Positions 8,727-17,301 are shown, counted from the stretch's first letter. The stretch: 39,982 nt of DNA from DUPQ01 sp964563155 (GCA_964563155.1 CAZLVL010000019.1:1-39982), one strand, 5' to 3'. Numbers and translations are program-made. Notes: generated from the sequence alone by a model not told the origin.

Positions 8727-10178
8727 ATGAGCAAAAGAAGAATTGCCCTCTTCATGATATTGTCCATTCTTTTGAGTCTAGTGGTAACAACCACTGCCCA
8801 GCCATTGACTGATATAGATGATAGTCCCCACAGGGAAGCTATAGAGCAAATGGTGGAATTGGGAGTCCTTGCTGGCCGAGGAGATGGTTTGTTCTGGCCC
8901 GATGACAACTTAACCCGGGCAGAAGCCGCAAAGGTGGCAATGTACCTTGCTGGATTTGATGAAGAGGACGCAGCCGTGGCAGCCGCTCTGCCCCAAGCAT
9001 TCGATGATGTGTATGCTGGTATGGGACGCCATGAATGGGCTTTAGGCTGGATTAATCTAGCTGCACAAGAAGGCATTATAGAAGGATATGGAGACGGCAA
9101 ATATGGCCCAGGAGATACTCTTCAGATGATTCAATGGGCAACCATCCTTATTAGGGTACTGGGATATGAGACCAAAGGACTAGCCTGGCCTACTGGTTAT
9201 GACCAAATGGCTGATGAACTGGGCCTTACAGAAGGGCTTGAATATGTAAGTAGATCCCATATAAGAAGAGACCAAATGGCTAAGTTTTCAACCAATGCAG
9301 TATATGACATATTACGTGCTGATGGATCTAGGATAATTGATTTTTTTGAGCCCACAGGCATATCTATTGCACTAAGCTCAGAAGTCTTAGCCGAAGGTGG
9401 CGGTAAGACTGCTACCATTACCGTTACAGTAACCGATAAAGAAGGAAACCCAATTAAGGGTGCTAAAGTTAGATTTGAAGCATTTTGTTTTGAGTTTGAT
9501 AGAAATGCACAGTTATCAAAATCTGAGGTAAATACGGATGCTTCTGGTAAAGTAAAAGTAACCTATACAAGCTTGGCAGAAGATGACAAAAAGATGGTAG
9601 GAATAGAAGTAGCTGTCTTTAATGATGACCCTGTAATAGAGGAATTTAAGCAAATCCAAATACTAGCGGCTAACAGTGCTGCTGTGGTGTCTGGTCTAGT
9701 AAAAGATCCCTTTACGGGTACTCCCATGAAAGGTCTCCAAGTAAACTTCATGCTCAATGATACTCAAAATGTCGCTTGGACAGAAACAGATGACGCGGGC
9801 CGCTATAAGGCGGTAGTACCCACCGGCAGATATTACATAAACTTCGATACTGGCTTAAGAGGAGATAGAATAATAGCTGACTTAACTAGTATCAACAAGA
9901 CCTATACAGTTGATTACAACAAGGGCATTATAAAGGGTGTACTAACTGGGGTACCCACAGGAACTGAAGTACAAGCTTTTAATTGGTCATACTTTGACCG
10001 TAATGATGAAGCCACCTGGGAGATGCCAGCCTATACCCAAAGTGATGGGTCCTTTACCCTGGTTGTTAGACCTAGAACATATGAATTGTTTATCACTGGA
10101 AGAGATACTGGTTTTAAAACAGGAGTTATAGTGAAAAGTGGTCAAGTAACTGACATAGGAAGCGTAAAAGCAAAATAA
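8727..10178 (+). CDS. S-layer homology (SLH) domain cell-surface protein with Ig-like and carboxypeptidase-regulatory-like domains
   Basis: A 483-residue exported protein. The second of two close ATGs (8727, not 8721) is chosen because it lies 8 bp after the aaggagg site. The signal peptide is at residues 1-24, with cleavage likely after TTTAQ. Two clear SLH repeats (about 27-75 and 95-140) and a weaker third (about 155-195) should anchor it to pyruvylated secondary wall polymer. A Big_1-like Ig domain (about 210-310) and a CnaB/carboxypeptidase-regulatory-like domain (about 320-400) follow. No catalytic motif was seen, so it is probably structural or adhesive. Its base composition is clearly richer in G+C than the flanks, suggesting different ancestry or high expression. 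A possible TTGACA -35 occurs at 8566 in the 256-bp leader. Confidence 0.85.
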   Translation: MSKRRIALFMILSILLSLVVTTTAQPLTDIDDSPHREAIEQMVELGVLAGRGDGLFWPDDNLTRAEAAKVAMYLAGFDEEDAAVAAALPQAFDDVYAGMGRHEWALGWINLAAQEGIIEGYGDGKYGPGDTLQMIQWATILIRVLGYETKGLAWPTGYDQMADELGLTEGLEYVSRSHIRRDQMAKFSTNAVYDILRADGSRIIDFFEPTGISIALSSEVLAEGGGKTATITVTVTDKEGNPIKGAKVRFEAFCFEFDRNAQLSKSEVNTDASGKVKVTYTSLAEDDKKMVGIEVAVFNDDPVIEEFKQIQILAANSAAVVSGLVKDPFTGTPMKGLQVNFMLNDTQNVAWTETDDAGRYKAVVPTGRYYINFDTGLRGDRIIADLTSINKTYTVDYNKGIIKGVLTGVPTGTEVQAFNWSYFDRNDEATWEMPAYTQSDGSFTLVVRPRTYELFITGRDTGFKTGVIVKSGQVTDIGSVKAK

Positions 10179-10200
10179 GTATAAATCATAGAGTTCTAAA

Positions 10201-10236
10201 AAAGTAGCCTATTTTTCTAGTAGGCTACTTTTTCTT
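10201..10236 (+). terminator. Rho-independent terminator of the SLH gene
   Basis: A perfect 11-bp stem (AAAGTAGCCTA at 10201-10211, TAGGCTACTTT at 10221-10231) with a 9-nt loop is followed by T-rich sequence. It lies 22 bp past the SLH stop. Confidence 0.9.
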
Positions 10237-10250
10237 TTCCTTAGACTGTC

Positions 10251-10279
10251 TTGTATAAAGACTTGATTCTTGCTAGTAT
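10251..10279 (+). promoter_or_regulatory. Promoter of TIM-barrel gene 2 (TTGTAT-17-TAGTAT, extended -10)
   Basis: A -35 TTGTAT at 10251-10256 and a -10 TAGTAT at 10274-10279 are separated by 17 bp, with TGC before the -10. The block from the -10 (TTGCTAGTATGGCCATAT) differs at only two positions from that of paralogue 1, so the promoter was copied with the gene and is kept although the gene now carries a stop. Confidence 0.6.
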
Positions 10280-10332
10280 GGCCATATAGACCAGATGGTA
10301 AATATGAAGAATTGAATACATGGAGGAAAATT

Positions 10333-11778
10333 ATGAAATTTAACTTAACAAGACCTAAGCCAAAACTTCCCAACTCATATTTTTGGACCTGCGATCATAG
10401 TACAAACTGGTACTTAGAAGACCCAGGCTTAATAAACTTTGGCTCATGGATTAGAAATATTAAACAGCCTGAAACTTACATAAAAGACTATACCCGCCTT
10501 ATTGATATGGCCAGTGATTTAGGAGTTAAAGGTATAGTTATCTGGGGATTTTTAAGAGATTCTCATGGTGGAGAAGATTTTGCTAAGAAGATTTCAACCT
10601 ATGCAAAATCAAAAAATGTTGCCATTATGCCAGGTATAGGAACTACCCACTATGGTGGTGTCTACTTTGAAGGTGAACACAAATACAATATGAATACCTT
10701 CTTAAGAGACTATCCAGAAGCAGCAGCCATTACCTCCAAGGAAAAAGGCTCCCAAAGATCTACTAACTCCACCTGCCCTTCTAGTCCTCTTTACAAGGAA
10801 TGGATTGAAGAATCTGTAAAATGGCTTTTTGATGAATTTGATGTGGGAGGATGTAATATTGAAAATGGAGACTTCTTTTCTTGTTACTGTGATGCTTGTC
10901 AGGCACAAAAAGAAGAAATATCCAAAACAGACCCCAACTTCCTAGTTTTTCAAGCTTTAAGTAACAAACCTGTTTTAGACATAGCTAAAGATATAGTGGA
11001 TAAAGACCCAGGTCTTTTAATTACTTGGGCTACCTATTGTGGCTTTGTACCTGAAAAGGTTGAAGACATCCCAGATAAACCTGAAAGCTATATTAAAACC
11101 ATGGGAACAGACAAACCAGAAGTCTTTAAGGCTCTAGACTATGAGGGTATTGCCCAATGGACCCTTACAAAAATGCTAAGAAAAGATGAAATTAAACTAA
11201 TTGACTTTTTAGATGATGGAAAAGCCCCTTCAATTTACGATAATCCCTCATGGAGTAGAGATATTAGGCCTCCTTCACAAAGGTCAACTGGCTTTGTTCA
11301 CCAAGGTAGTCAATGGGATTATTCTCCTTGGGAAACCAGGTCAACTAGATATGACCTTTTCATTGGTAGAATTAAGGAAGCTTGCTTAAGGTCCTATGAA
11401 GCAGGCCTAGAAGGTGTTTCTATCCATGGTGAAGTATCAGCTAGACATATCCCTTCTGCACTAAACTATTTAGCATTTTCTCACTTTATCCACTGGCCAG
11501 AAGATAACTTAAGAGAGTTTGGTAGAAAAACACTAGGCCAAGTCTTTCTAGATGAAAAAGAAGGAGAAGACTTTATTGAGCTTCTAACCCTTTGAGAAGC
11601 AGATAAAATCACCCAAAGAGAAAGAGATCTAGTTAAGTCTAGATATGATAATGCCTATGACTTTATTAAAATCTACAGACAAGATGAAACAGAAGATAAA
11701 ATGACTAAATTCTTCTTTTGGAATTGGCTATACAAGCTCTTATCCGGTTTTCATGCTTCTAATGAGGCATATTATTAA
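10333..11778 (+). pseudogene. TIM-barrel putative glycoside hydrolase, paralogue 2, interrupted by in-frame TGA
   Basis: This is a close paralogue of the gene at 6396, with the same start MKFNLTRPKPKLPNSYF, the same IENGDFFSCYCDACQ segment and the same SIHGE. The frame is stopped by TGA at 11593-11595, exactly where paralogue 1 has Trp (LLALWEANK against LLTL-stop-EADK). Reading on in the same frame restores homology (KITQRERDLVKSRYDNAYDF, then FFFWNWLYKLLSGFH) up to TAA at 11776-11778. One TGG-to-TGA change therefore explains it. The stopped product keeps 421 residues, including the whole predicted barrel and both acidic candidates, and might still fold. TGA ends other genes here, so recoding is unlikely. 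The start rests on a ggagg site 6 bp upstream. Confidence 0.8.
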
Positions 11779-11802
11779 AGAAAAAGACATATATTTCTTA
11801 CT

Positions 11803-11828
11803 AAGAGGCTTATATGCCTCTTTTTTAA
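11803..11828 (+). terminator. Rho-independent terminator after TIM-barrel gene 2
   Basis: A stem AAGAGGC (11803-11809) / GCCTCTT (11816-11822) with a 6-nt loop is followed by a run of T. It lies just past the restored full-length stop at 11778 rather than the premature one, as expected if the gene was intact until recently. Confidence 0.8.
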
Positions 11829-11873
11829 TAAAAGTTTTTAGTGTTTATCTTGAATAATTACTGAAAATCGAAA

Positions 11874-11898
11874 GTTTTTCAAACCATAACTGAAAAAC
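11874..11898. promoter_or_regulatory. Inverted repeat upstream of the DUF4143 ATPase, possible operator
   Basis: Perfect 8-bp arms GTTTTTCA / TGAAAAAC are separated by 9 nt, ending 38 bp before the ATPase start. A TATTAT that could be a -10 follows at 11904. The half-sites could bind a dimeric regulator; no T-tract follows, so termination is unlikely. A regulatory role is inference only. Confidence 0.4.
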
Positions 11899-11936
11899 TA
11901 TGATATTATAGGCTTGTTTTTATAGGGAGGTGTACT

Positions 11937-13133
11937 ATGCTAGTAAGAGATGACTATCTAAACAAACTAATAGCTTATAAAGATACTGAGTTTATTAAAG
12001 TAATAACAGGGATACGTAGATCTGGGAAATCAACTCTACTGCATCTTTACAAAAACTATCTAGAAGAAAAGGTAAATGAAAATTCCATATTTTTATTAAA
12101 CTTTGAGCATCCAGACACATTTGAAATTCAAACCCATGATAAACTTTATGCATATCTGAAAAACTTAGTTCCACAAAATACTAAGGTTTATTTTCTTTTT
12201 GATGAAATTCAAGAAGTTGATGGGTGGCAAAAATTAGTTAATAGCTTAAGGGTTGCCTATGATTGTGATATCTACATAACTGGATCAAATGCTACACTTC
12301 TTTCTGGTGAACTAGCTACCTACTTATCTGGTAGATATGTAGAAATCAAAGTTTACCCATTTTCCTTTTTAGAAATTGTAAAATTCAAGAAGCTTGAAAA
12401 CGAAAAAGATATTCAGCTAGCATTTAATGAATATATGAAATATGGAGGGTTCCCTTCTGTTGTAAATTTAGATAATGACTTATTAAAAAAAGATGTACTT
12501 AAGGGCATCTACAATAGCGTTATATTAAAGGATGTTTCTTTAAGGGGTAGTATACAGGATGTGGACTTATTACTAAGGATAGCACTCTTTCTTATGGATA
12601 ATATTGGTAGTCCCATTTCAATTAACAACATTGTAAATTATATTAAGAATCAAGGATTCAAAGCTAGTTTTGAAAGAGTTGACAGATATTTAGGCTTGTT
12701 AGAAGACGCCTTTATTTTCTATAAAGTTCAACGCTATGACATAAGAGGGAGAGAACGTTTAAAAACCTTGGGAAAGTACTACATTGTGGATCCAGGCCTT
12801 AGAAACACTATGCTTCAAAGAGATTCAGCTAATCGTGGAGCACAGCTGGAAAATATCGTTTATTTAAAACTAAAAAGCATGGGATATGATGTCTTTGTTG
12901 GTAAATACAACAATGTGGAAGTTGATTTTGTTTGTTTTAAGAATGATATGGTTAAATACGTACAAGTAGCCTATGAAATTCCACAAAATCAAGATAGGCA
13001 AATAAGAGATTTGCTTTCTATCAAAGAAAACTATGAAAAACTAATTATTACCATGAATTATTTAGATGTAGGAGTGGTCGATGGTATCCAAGTTGTGCAT
13101 GTTATTGATTTCTTGCTTGATGAATCTATGTAA
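11937..13133 (+). CDS. AAA-family ATPase, DUF4143 type
   Basis: A 398-residue P-loop protein of the common 'ATP-binding protein, DUF4143' family, whose cellular role is not established. Walker A is GIRRSGKST (residues 25-33, Lys31), Walker B is VYFLFDEIQ with Asp89-Glu90, and ITGSNA near 118 suits sensor 1. The C-terminal half holds a winged-helix-like region (about 215-265) and the DUF4143 nuclease-like fold (about 300-385) with GAQLENIVYLKL and VEVDFVC. The length is normal for the family. The start has a gggaggtg site. It is transcribed alone after a terminator and is followed by the URO-D-type gene 72 bp downstream. It need not be tied functionally to its neighbours. Confidence 0.88.
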   Translation: MLVRDDYLNKLIAYKDTEFIKVITGIRRSGKSTLLHLYKNYLEEKVNENSIFLLNFEHPDTFEIQTHDKLYAYLKNLVPQNTKVYFLFDEIQEVDGWQKLVNSLRVAYDCDIYITGSNATLLSGELATYLSGRYVEIKVYPFSFLEIVKFKKLENEKDIQLAFNEYMKYGGFPSVVNLDNDLLKKDVLKGIYNSVILKDVSLRGSIQDVDLLLRIALFLMDNIGSPISINNIVNYIKNQGFKASFERVDRYLGLLEDAFIFYKVQRYDIRGRERLKTLGKYYIVDPGLRNTMLQRDSANRGAQLENIVYLKLKSMGYDVFVGKYNNVEVDFVCFKNDMVKYVQVAYEIPQNQDRQIRDLLSIKENYEKLIITMNYLDVGVVDGIQVVHVIDFLLDESM

Positions 13134-13205
13134 TATTATATAACTTGTGCCTAAGACTCATATTAATGGTATCATTAATAATGATGATGATATTTGAGGT
13201 GGAAT

Positions 13206-14333
13206 GTGGCTATTAAAAAACCTGATTATGATAATTTAAGAAATCAAGAAGACTTTGTTTGGTATGTTAACTCGTCAGTTTATGCTCTAGCAAAAATTGC
13301 TGATATATCTCTATATGAATTAAACTCAGACTACAAAGCTGGAATTAAAATGTACCAAGAAAATAGTATCAATTCATATCTAGAGAATTTCAATTTTAAT
13401 GAAAAAATGAGAAGACCTGTCATATCCACTCCCCCAGTATCTTATGGTCATTTAAATGGTATTGGAGTAGATTTAGTCTTTCCTCCTGGTAATGGAGAGG
13501 TAAACTATGAAAAGGTAGAAAGACCCATAGATGAATGGATAAAGATGCTAGAAGAACCTAGAGATTTTAAGGTTTCAGGTATGGCTCCATATTTCATAGA
13601 TTACATGGAAAAACTAAAAGAAGCCTACCCTGGTAAACAAGTTAGATTTTCCTATGGTTATGAAGGCCCAATAACAGAAGCCTATACCATGTTAGATTCC
13701 AACTTCTTTTTTGCCCTCTACGATGAACCTGAAAAACTTAAGATTATGCTTGATAGAATTGCAAGAAGTGTAATCAGATTTAAAAAATTCTATTCTCAAA
13801 TGAATAATAGCGACTACAAATATGCATATGGTATGTGTGATGATATTGCTGCTATGGTAGCACCTGATATGTGGGATGAATTTGTTATACCCTTTATGGA
13901 TATGATTTATTCTGATACAGGAAATTACAAAAGAAATCTCCATTGTGAGGATATGACCTATAAGCACTTGAAAAACCTAGAAACTCTTGGAATTACCTGG
14001 TATGACCCCTCTATATCACCTAAATTGACCCCGCCTTTAATAACCAACAACTGTAGAATACCCTACATATTTAGATTAGGGTCCATTTATCACAGTATAA
14101 TATCTCCCCAATTAGCTAAGGACTTTGTTTATGCCTCTATTAGAGATGGTGCATCTGGTGTATTTACTGAAGCAGACCATTTAGATAGTCATTCAATTGC
14201 TGTTGTAAATGCTTTTATCGAGGCTTGTGAGAATACCCAGTCTTTACTTGACCAGGGTGCAAGTAGACAAGATATTGGAAACCAAATGAGCCCTGAAGGC
14301 AAAGCATATTACTGGGATAAGTGGTTGAAGTAG
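13206..14333 (+). CDS. Uroporphyrinogen decarboxylase (URO-D) superfamily protein, probable methyltransferase-like or unknown enzyme
   Basis: A 375-residue TIM-barrel protein of the broad URO-D/MtaA superfamily rather than HemE: GPITEAYTML, LYDEPEKLKIMLDRIA and DDIAAMVAPDMWDEFVIPFM are typical, whereas no HemE N-terminal signature is seen. A TTG at 13194 is also possible, but GTG at 13206 is preferred because gaggtgg at 13196-13202 is well spaced for it. Members of this superfamily are often found in clostridial glycan-use loci with unknown substrate, and some are corrinoid methyltransferases. No corrinoid protein gene is nearby. The function in this locus is unknown. Confidence 0.72.
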   Translation: MAIKKPDYDNLRNQEDFVWYVNSSVYALAKIADISLYELNSDYKAGIKMYQENSINSYLENFNFNEKMRRPVISTPPVSYGHLNGIGVDLVFPPGNGEVNYEKVERPIDEWIKMLEEPRDFKVSGMAPYFIDYMEKLKEAYPGKQVRFSYGYEGPITEAYTMLDSNFFFALYDEPEKLKIMLDRIARSVIRFKKFYSQMNNSDYKYAYGMCDDIAAMVAPDMWDEFVIPFMDMIYSDTGNYKRNLHCEDMTYKHLKNLETLGITWYDPSISPKLTPPLITNNCRIPYIFRLGSIYHSIISPQLAKDFVYASIRDGASGVFTEADHLDSHSIAVVNAFIEACENTQSLLDQGASRQDIGNQMSPEGKAYYWDKWLK

Positions 14334-14338
14334 ATATA

Positions 14339-15349
14339 CTAATCAAAGTTTACCTTTAGGAGCTTTGCGTATTCATAAGATATTAGTTCATTATCCTCTT
14401 TTTCTAGCCATCCTATCTCTTTATGAGATAAGTCAGTTATTTCATTACTATTTTTTGTTTTAAATAAATCAATTACTTTATCAATTACTTTTCTTTCTTC
14501 ATCTTTAAAGATTGACATGTCATAATTTGATTTGCTTACAATGGTAGTTTTTATACAATCACCATCTTCTGTTTCAATTTTATAGAACTTATCGGTAAAG
14601 TTTTTTAATATGTCCTCATACTTGCGTTTTTCAATAATAGGGCCATAGGTATATCTTTCATACCTAAGCCCAGTAATAGACCTTACATTTTCTTTAAAAT
14701 TTAAAAAATCAATGTACCATAAATATTTATTTAGACTGGTTTTATAGATCCTAGCTTTATCACTTATGTAGCCAATCAAATTGTTTAATCTTTCTATATC
14801 GAAGCTTCTAAAGCCATTAAATTCATCTTCTTTATGGCTTAAAGAACTAATTGTAATATCCTTTAAGATATTCTCTTCTTGAGCATCAATACCTTTTATA
14901 ACTTTGTCAAATGTTCCCTTTTTAATCCGATTACTTTCAAAAGCTTCCTTAGTCTTTTCTTCAAAAATATTAGGATTAGATAATAATAGGGATAAATAGT
15001 CACTATGGCTTTGAGAAGGAAGCGCTCCATTTTCATACCTGTTAATTGTCATCTTTCCCCAATTGAGTATAGCTGTTAATTCTCTTTGAGATATATTATA
15101 TTTGCTTCTTAATCTAATAATCTCGTCTATACTTATCAACCCTGCTAACTCACGATATTTATCATAAAGCTTTTTAAAATTTTGGCTTTCAAGTTCTGGA
15201 ATGTATATATCATTTTTACATGATTTACATACTCCTATTCTTTCAACAACATTAACCTCATATCCTTTATACTGGTTTATAGTTTCTTCTTTAACGAAAT
15301 AGTCAACCTTTTTATCACAATTATCACAATAGCTCTTATTCATTTTCAT
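14339..15349 (-). CDS. Panacea (DUF4065/SocA-like) antitoxin-like regulator with YgiT-type zinc finger and HTH
   Basis: A 336-residue protein in three parts: a zinc-finger domain with two CxxC pairs (Cys8/11 and Cys41/44) as in MqsA/YgiT-type antitoxins, an Xre-like HTH (about 82-110, ISQRELTAILNWGKMTINRYENG), and a C-terminal Panacea domain (about 185-330) with GFRSFDIERLNNLIGYI and GLRYERYTYGPI. Proteins of this kind are antitoxins in PanAT-type toxin-antitoxin pairs or adaptor-like regulators. No toxin-sized gene lies next to it: the URO-D gene ends 5 bp from it in the opposite direction and the MFS gene begins a separate unit. It is therefore an orphan here. The start has an aaggt site. 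Confidence 0.75.
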   Translation of the reverse strand: MKMNKSYCDNCDKKVDYFVKEETINQYKGYEVNVVERIGVCKSCKNDIYIPELESQNFKKLYDKYRELAGLISIDEIIRLRSKYNISQRELTAILNWGKMTINRYENGALPSQSHSDYLSLLLSNPNIFEEKTKEAFESNRIKKGTFDKVIKGIDAQEENILKDITISSLSHKEDEFNGFRSFDIERLNNLIGYISDKARIYKTSLNKYLWYIDFLNFKENVRSITGLRYERYTYGPIIEKRKYEDILKNFTDKFYKIETEDGDCIKTTIVSKSNYDMSIFKDEERKVIDKVIDLFKTKNSNEITDLSHKEIGWLEKEDNELISYEYAKLLKVNFD

Positions 15350-15400
15350 TCTTATACCTTGTTATTTATTTTGACAAGTCAAATATATCAGAAATACAGG

Positions 15401-15425
15401 AAAAATTGCCATCAATAAATGGCAA
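15401..15425 (-). terminator. Terminator of the MFS transporter gene (minus strand)
   Basis: A perfect 7-bp stem (TTGCCAT / ATGGCAA) with a 6-nt loop is followed by five T on the minus strand. It lies about 95 bp past the transporter stop and 50 bp before the Panacea gene, so the two genes are separate units. Confidence 0.7.
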
Positions 15426-15451
15426 CTTCTTGTGTTTTAGAGCAAATTTCC

Positions 15452-15476
15452 AATCTAACATTAATACTGTTAGATT
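15452..15476. repeat. Inverted repeat between transporter stop and its terminator
   Basis: Perfect 9-bp arms AATCTAACA / TGTTAGATT surround a 7-nt spacer. No T-tract follows on either strand. It may be a 3'-end stabilising stem or an operator; no role can be assigned. Confidence 0.4.
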
Positions 15477-15519
15477 AAAAGTGTTCTTGTTACATTTGAT
15501 TGTAATACAATTTCCTTAC

Positions 15520-16911
15520 TTAATCCCACTCATCTCCCCTAACTAGGTTAAGGTCTACATGGGTTGTATCTTTCACATTTAGTGAAAAGAGTACAAGAGT
15601 TATAGCTTGGGCTGGAGCTGAGACTAAAATACACAGCCAACCTAAAACATTGTAGTTATCATTTGTTGCTAAAAGAACAATGGTTGGAATAATCATAGCA
15701 ACAATCATACCTGCCATAAACATAACTGTTTGAGCAGACATTATAGAGGCTCTAAGGTTGGTTGGAGAAGATTCAGCAGTCATAACCGACCCAATATTGT
15801 CACTAGATGCAAAGGTAGCTCCTATGTAAAGACCTATCAATAATCCTGCTAAGGCTGGATTCAAGCCAAAATGAACTCCTACAAAGAATAATGTAAATGA
15901 AAGAAAGGCTGTTGCAACAACTATAAGTTGGGTCTTTTTTCTTCCTATTCTATCTCCTAAAATACCATTAAGCATGGTCATAAAAGCACTACCAAAGGGA
16001 TACAAAAAGAGCATGGTTGTAACTTGTGAAGTGGTATAAAAGAGATCTCCAATTTTAGCATAATAGTTAGTACCCATAGTAGAAACAGCAATAATGGCAG
16101 AGGTAATAAATAGCCATCTTAATTGCTTATGCCTAAAGGCAAATTTAAAGGCATTTCCCATACCACCTTGGGCTTGTGCTTCTTTACTTCTTTCTTCTAT
16201 TTCAGCTTCTCTTTCTTCATCAGTCATTTTCAAGTAAGCAATTCTCTTTCTTAAAAAGACCTCTGATTCTCTAGCAAACAAAAGAGCTATAAATGAAACA
16301 AGCATAGCAACTATGGCAGGAACTAAATATACAAGATTCCACTTTGTAATATCATCTCCCATAAAGACTCTTCTCATGGCTGGTACTAAAACAATACCTA
16401 GGGTTGCTAAGGCCTTAACAACTGCAAAGGTTGTGGCTCTCTTTCCCTCTGGAGAGGTCTCCATAATGTATACAACCTGCATGTCATGGGGGATGAAGAA
16501 GTTTACAATAATTGTAGCTAGTACATAAACAACAACACCTGGTAAGTTGCCAATTGCTCCAGCAAGAAAGATCAAAAACATCCCTACTCCCATACCAAGG
16601 GTATTGATAACTAAAAAGAGTTTACGACCGTATTTATCTGCTAGGGTTTTATAAAAAATAGCTAGTACAAGAATGGGTAAAGATAAGGCAGTAAGTAAAG
16701 ACATAATACTTAACCTATCTTGAAAGAGGCCTATAGCAATTTCAGTTTGCATTTGTGCCCCTATTGTTGAGGTAACTTCATCAATAATGTAGATTAGGGT
16801 AATAATTAAAAGTAGATACCAAACATAGAATTTCCCCTTAGGTCTTGCCAGTTCCTTTTCCCACTTGGCCAATTCTCTTACTTCTTTCTCTTTTTGTGTA
16901 ACTTTAGCCAT
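15520..16911 (-). CDS. MFS transporter, 12 TM helices
   Basis: A 463-residue Major Facilitator Superfamily permease. The loop 2-3 motif appears as LADKYGRKLFLV, and its second-half counterpart as GDRIGRKKTQL. About six helices precede a long charged cytoplasmic loop (about residues 215-250, RIAYLKMTDEEREAEIEERSKEAQ) and six follow it. A charged amphipathic N-terminus (EKEVRELAKWEKELARP) precedes helix 1. The aggagg site supports the ATG. The substrate is not visible; since it lies beside the glycan locus and no ABC or symport gene is present there, uptake of a released oligosaccharide is possible but unproven. It is expressed alone, ending at the terminator at 15401-15425. Confidence 0.88.
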   Translation of the reverse strand: MAKVTQKEKEVRELAKWEKELARPKGKFYVWYLLLIITLIYIIDEVTSTIGAQMQTEIAIGLFQDRLSIMSLLTALSLPILVLAIFYKTLADKYGRKLFLVINTLGMGVGMFLIFLAGAIGNLPGVVVYVLATIIVNFFIPHDMQVVYIMETSPEGKRATTFAVVKALATLGIVLVPAMRRVFMGDDITKWNLVYLVPAIVAMLVSFIALLFARESEVFLRKRIAYLKMTDEEREAEIEERSKEAQAQGGMGNAFKFAFRHKQLRWLFITSAIIAVSTMGTNYYAKIGDLFYTTSQVTTMLFLYPFGSAFMTMLNGILGDRIGRKKTQLIVVATAFLSFTLFFVGVHFGLNPALAGLLIGLYIGATFASSDNIGSVMTAESSPTNLRASIMSAQTVMFMAGMIVAMIIPTIVLLATNDNYNVLGWLCILVSAPAQAITLVLFSLNVKDTTHVDLNLVRGDEWD

Positions 16912-17072
16912 ATTGCCTCCTGATATTAAATTTTAATTTCCACTCCACTATACCTTAGTTACACCCTATTTTGATTATATCTATTTTAAATAATCTTTTA
17001 TTTATCACTATGGAATTTGTCTTCTTCTCATGGTGCTCTTTAGATTCTTTTGAGATCAGTAAGATTATTTTT

Positions 17073-17101
17073 TTGCTAATAATTTCTTCCCATGCTATAA
17101 T
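17073..17101 (+). promoter_or_regulatory. Promoter of the riboswitch-CDF unit (TTGCTA-17-TATAAT, extended -10)
   Basis: A -35 TTGCTA at 17073-17078, a 17-bp spacer and a -10 TATAAT at 17096-17101 preceded by TGC make a near-ideal vegetative promoter. The predicted start near 17108 gives a leader of about 195 nt that contains the whole riboswitch candidate. Confidence 0.75.
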
Positions 17102-17144
17102 CTAATAGATATTTTATTGTCTTTATTGTATGGGATGACTAAAT

Positions 17145-17248
17145 ATTAATTAATCAGACTATATTATTAATATATATAGTTGGGCCTTTGGGCAGCAGGA
17201 TTATTTACCTGTGGGACTAATGCGAATTATAGTTCTACAGGTTTTTTT
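17145..17248 (+). ncRNA. Candidate NiCo (czcD-type) riboswitch with transcription-terminator expression platform
   Basis: The leader of the CDF exporter folds as expected for the Ni2+/Co2+ aptamer: a P2 hairpin ACTATAT (17158-17164) / ATATAGT (17174-17180), then GGGC, a very short P3, GCAGCAGG, and P4 CAGG (17196-17199) / CCTG (17208-17211) running into the conserved GTGGGAC. The 3' half of P4 and the GTGGGACTA segment can instead pair with 17226-17241 to form a terminator before seven T. Metal binding would thus favour read-through, as in known NiCo switches. P2 and P3 are unusually short and P1 is weak, so a covariance-model check is needed. This is the only riboswitch I can name in the window. 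Confidence 0.65.
17208..17248 (+). terminator. Intrinsic terminator of the NiCo-type switch
   Basis: CCTGTGGGACTAAT (17208-17221) pairs with ATTATAGTTCTACAGG (17226-17241) using two G-U pairs, followed by T7. It is mutually exclusive with P4 of the aptamer. Confidence 0.75.
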
Positions 17249-17301
17249 AAATATAATGTGTATTTATGCTACCAGTAGAACTGTAAAAGAAGGAGCAAGT
17301 T

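Noticed and set aside
10333..11778. TGA read as tryptophan or another amino acid (alternative code or selenocysteine).
   Set aside because: TGA is the natural stop of the HAD gene (24389), the PTS regulator (28527) and tcmP (35444), and the paralogue has Trp, not Cys or Sec, at the site. A nonsense mutation is simpler.
13194..13205. TTG start of the URO-D-type gene.
   Set aside because: It overlaps the gaggtgg ribosome site, which is correctly spaced for GTG at 13206 instead.
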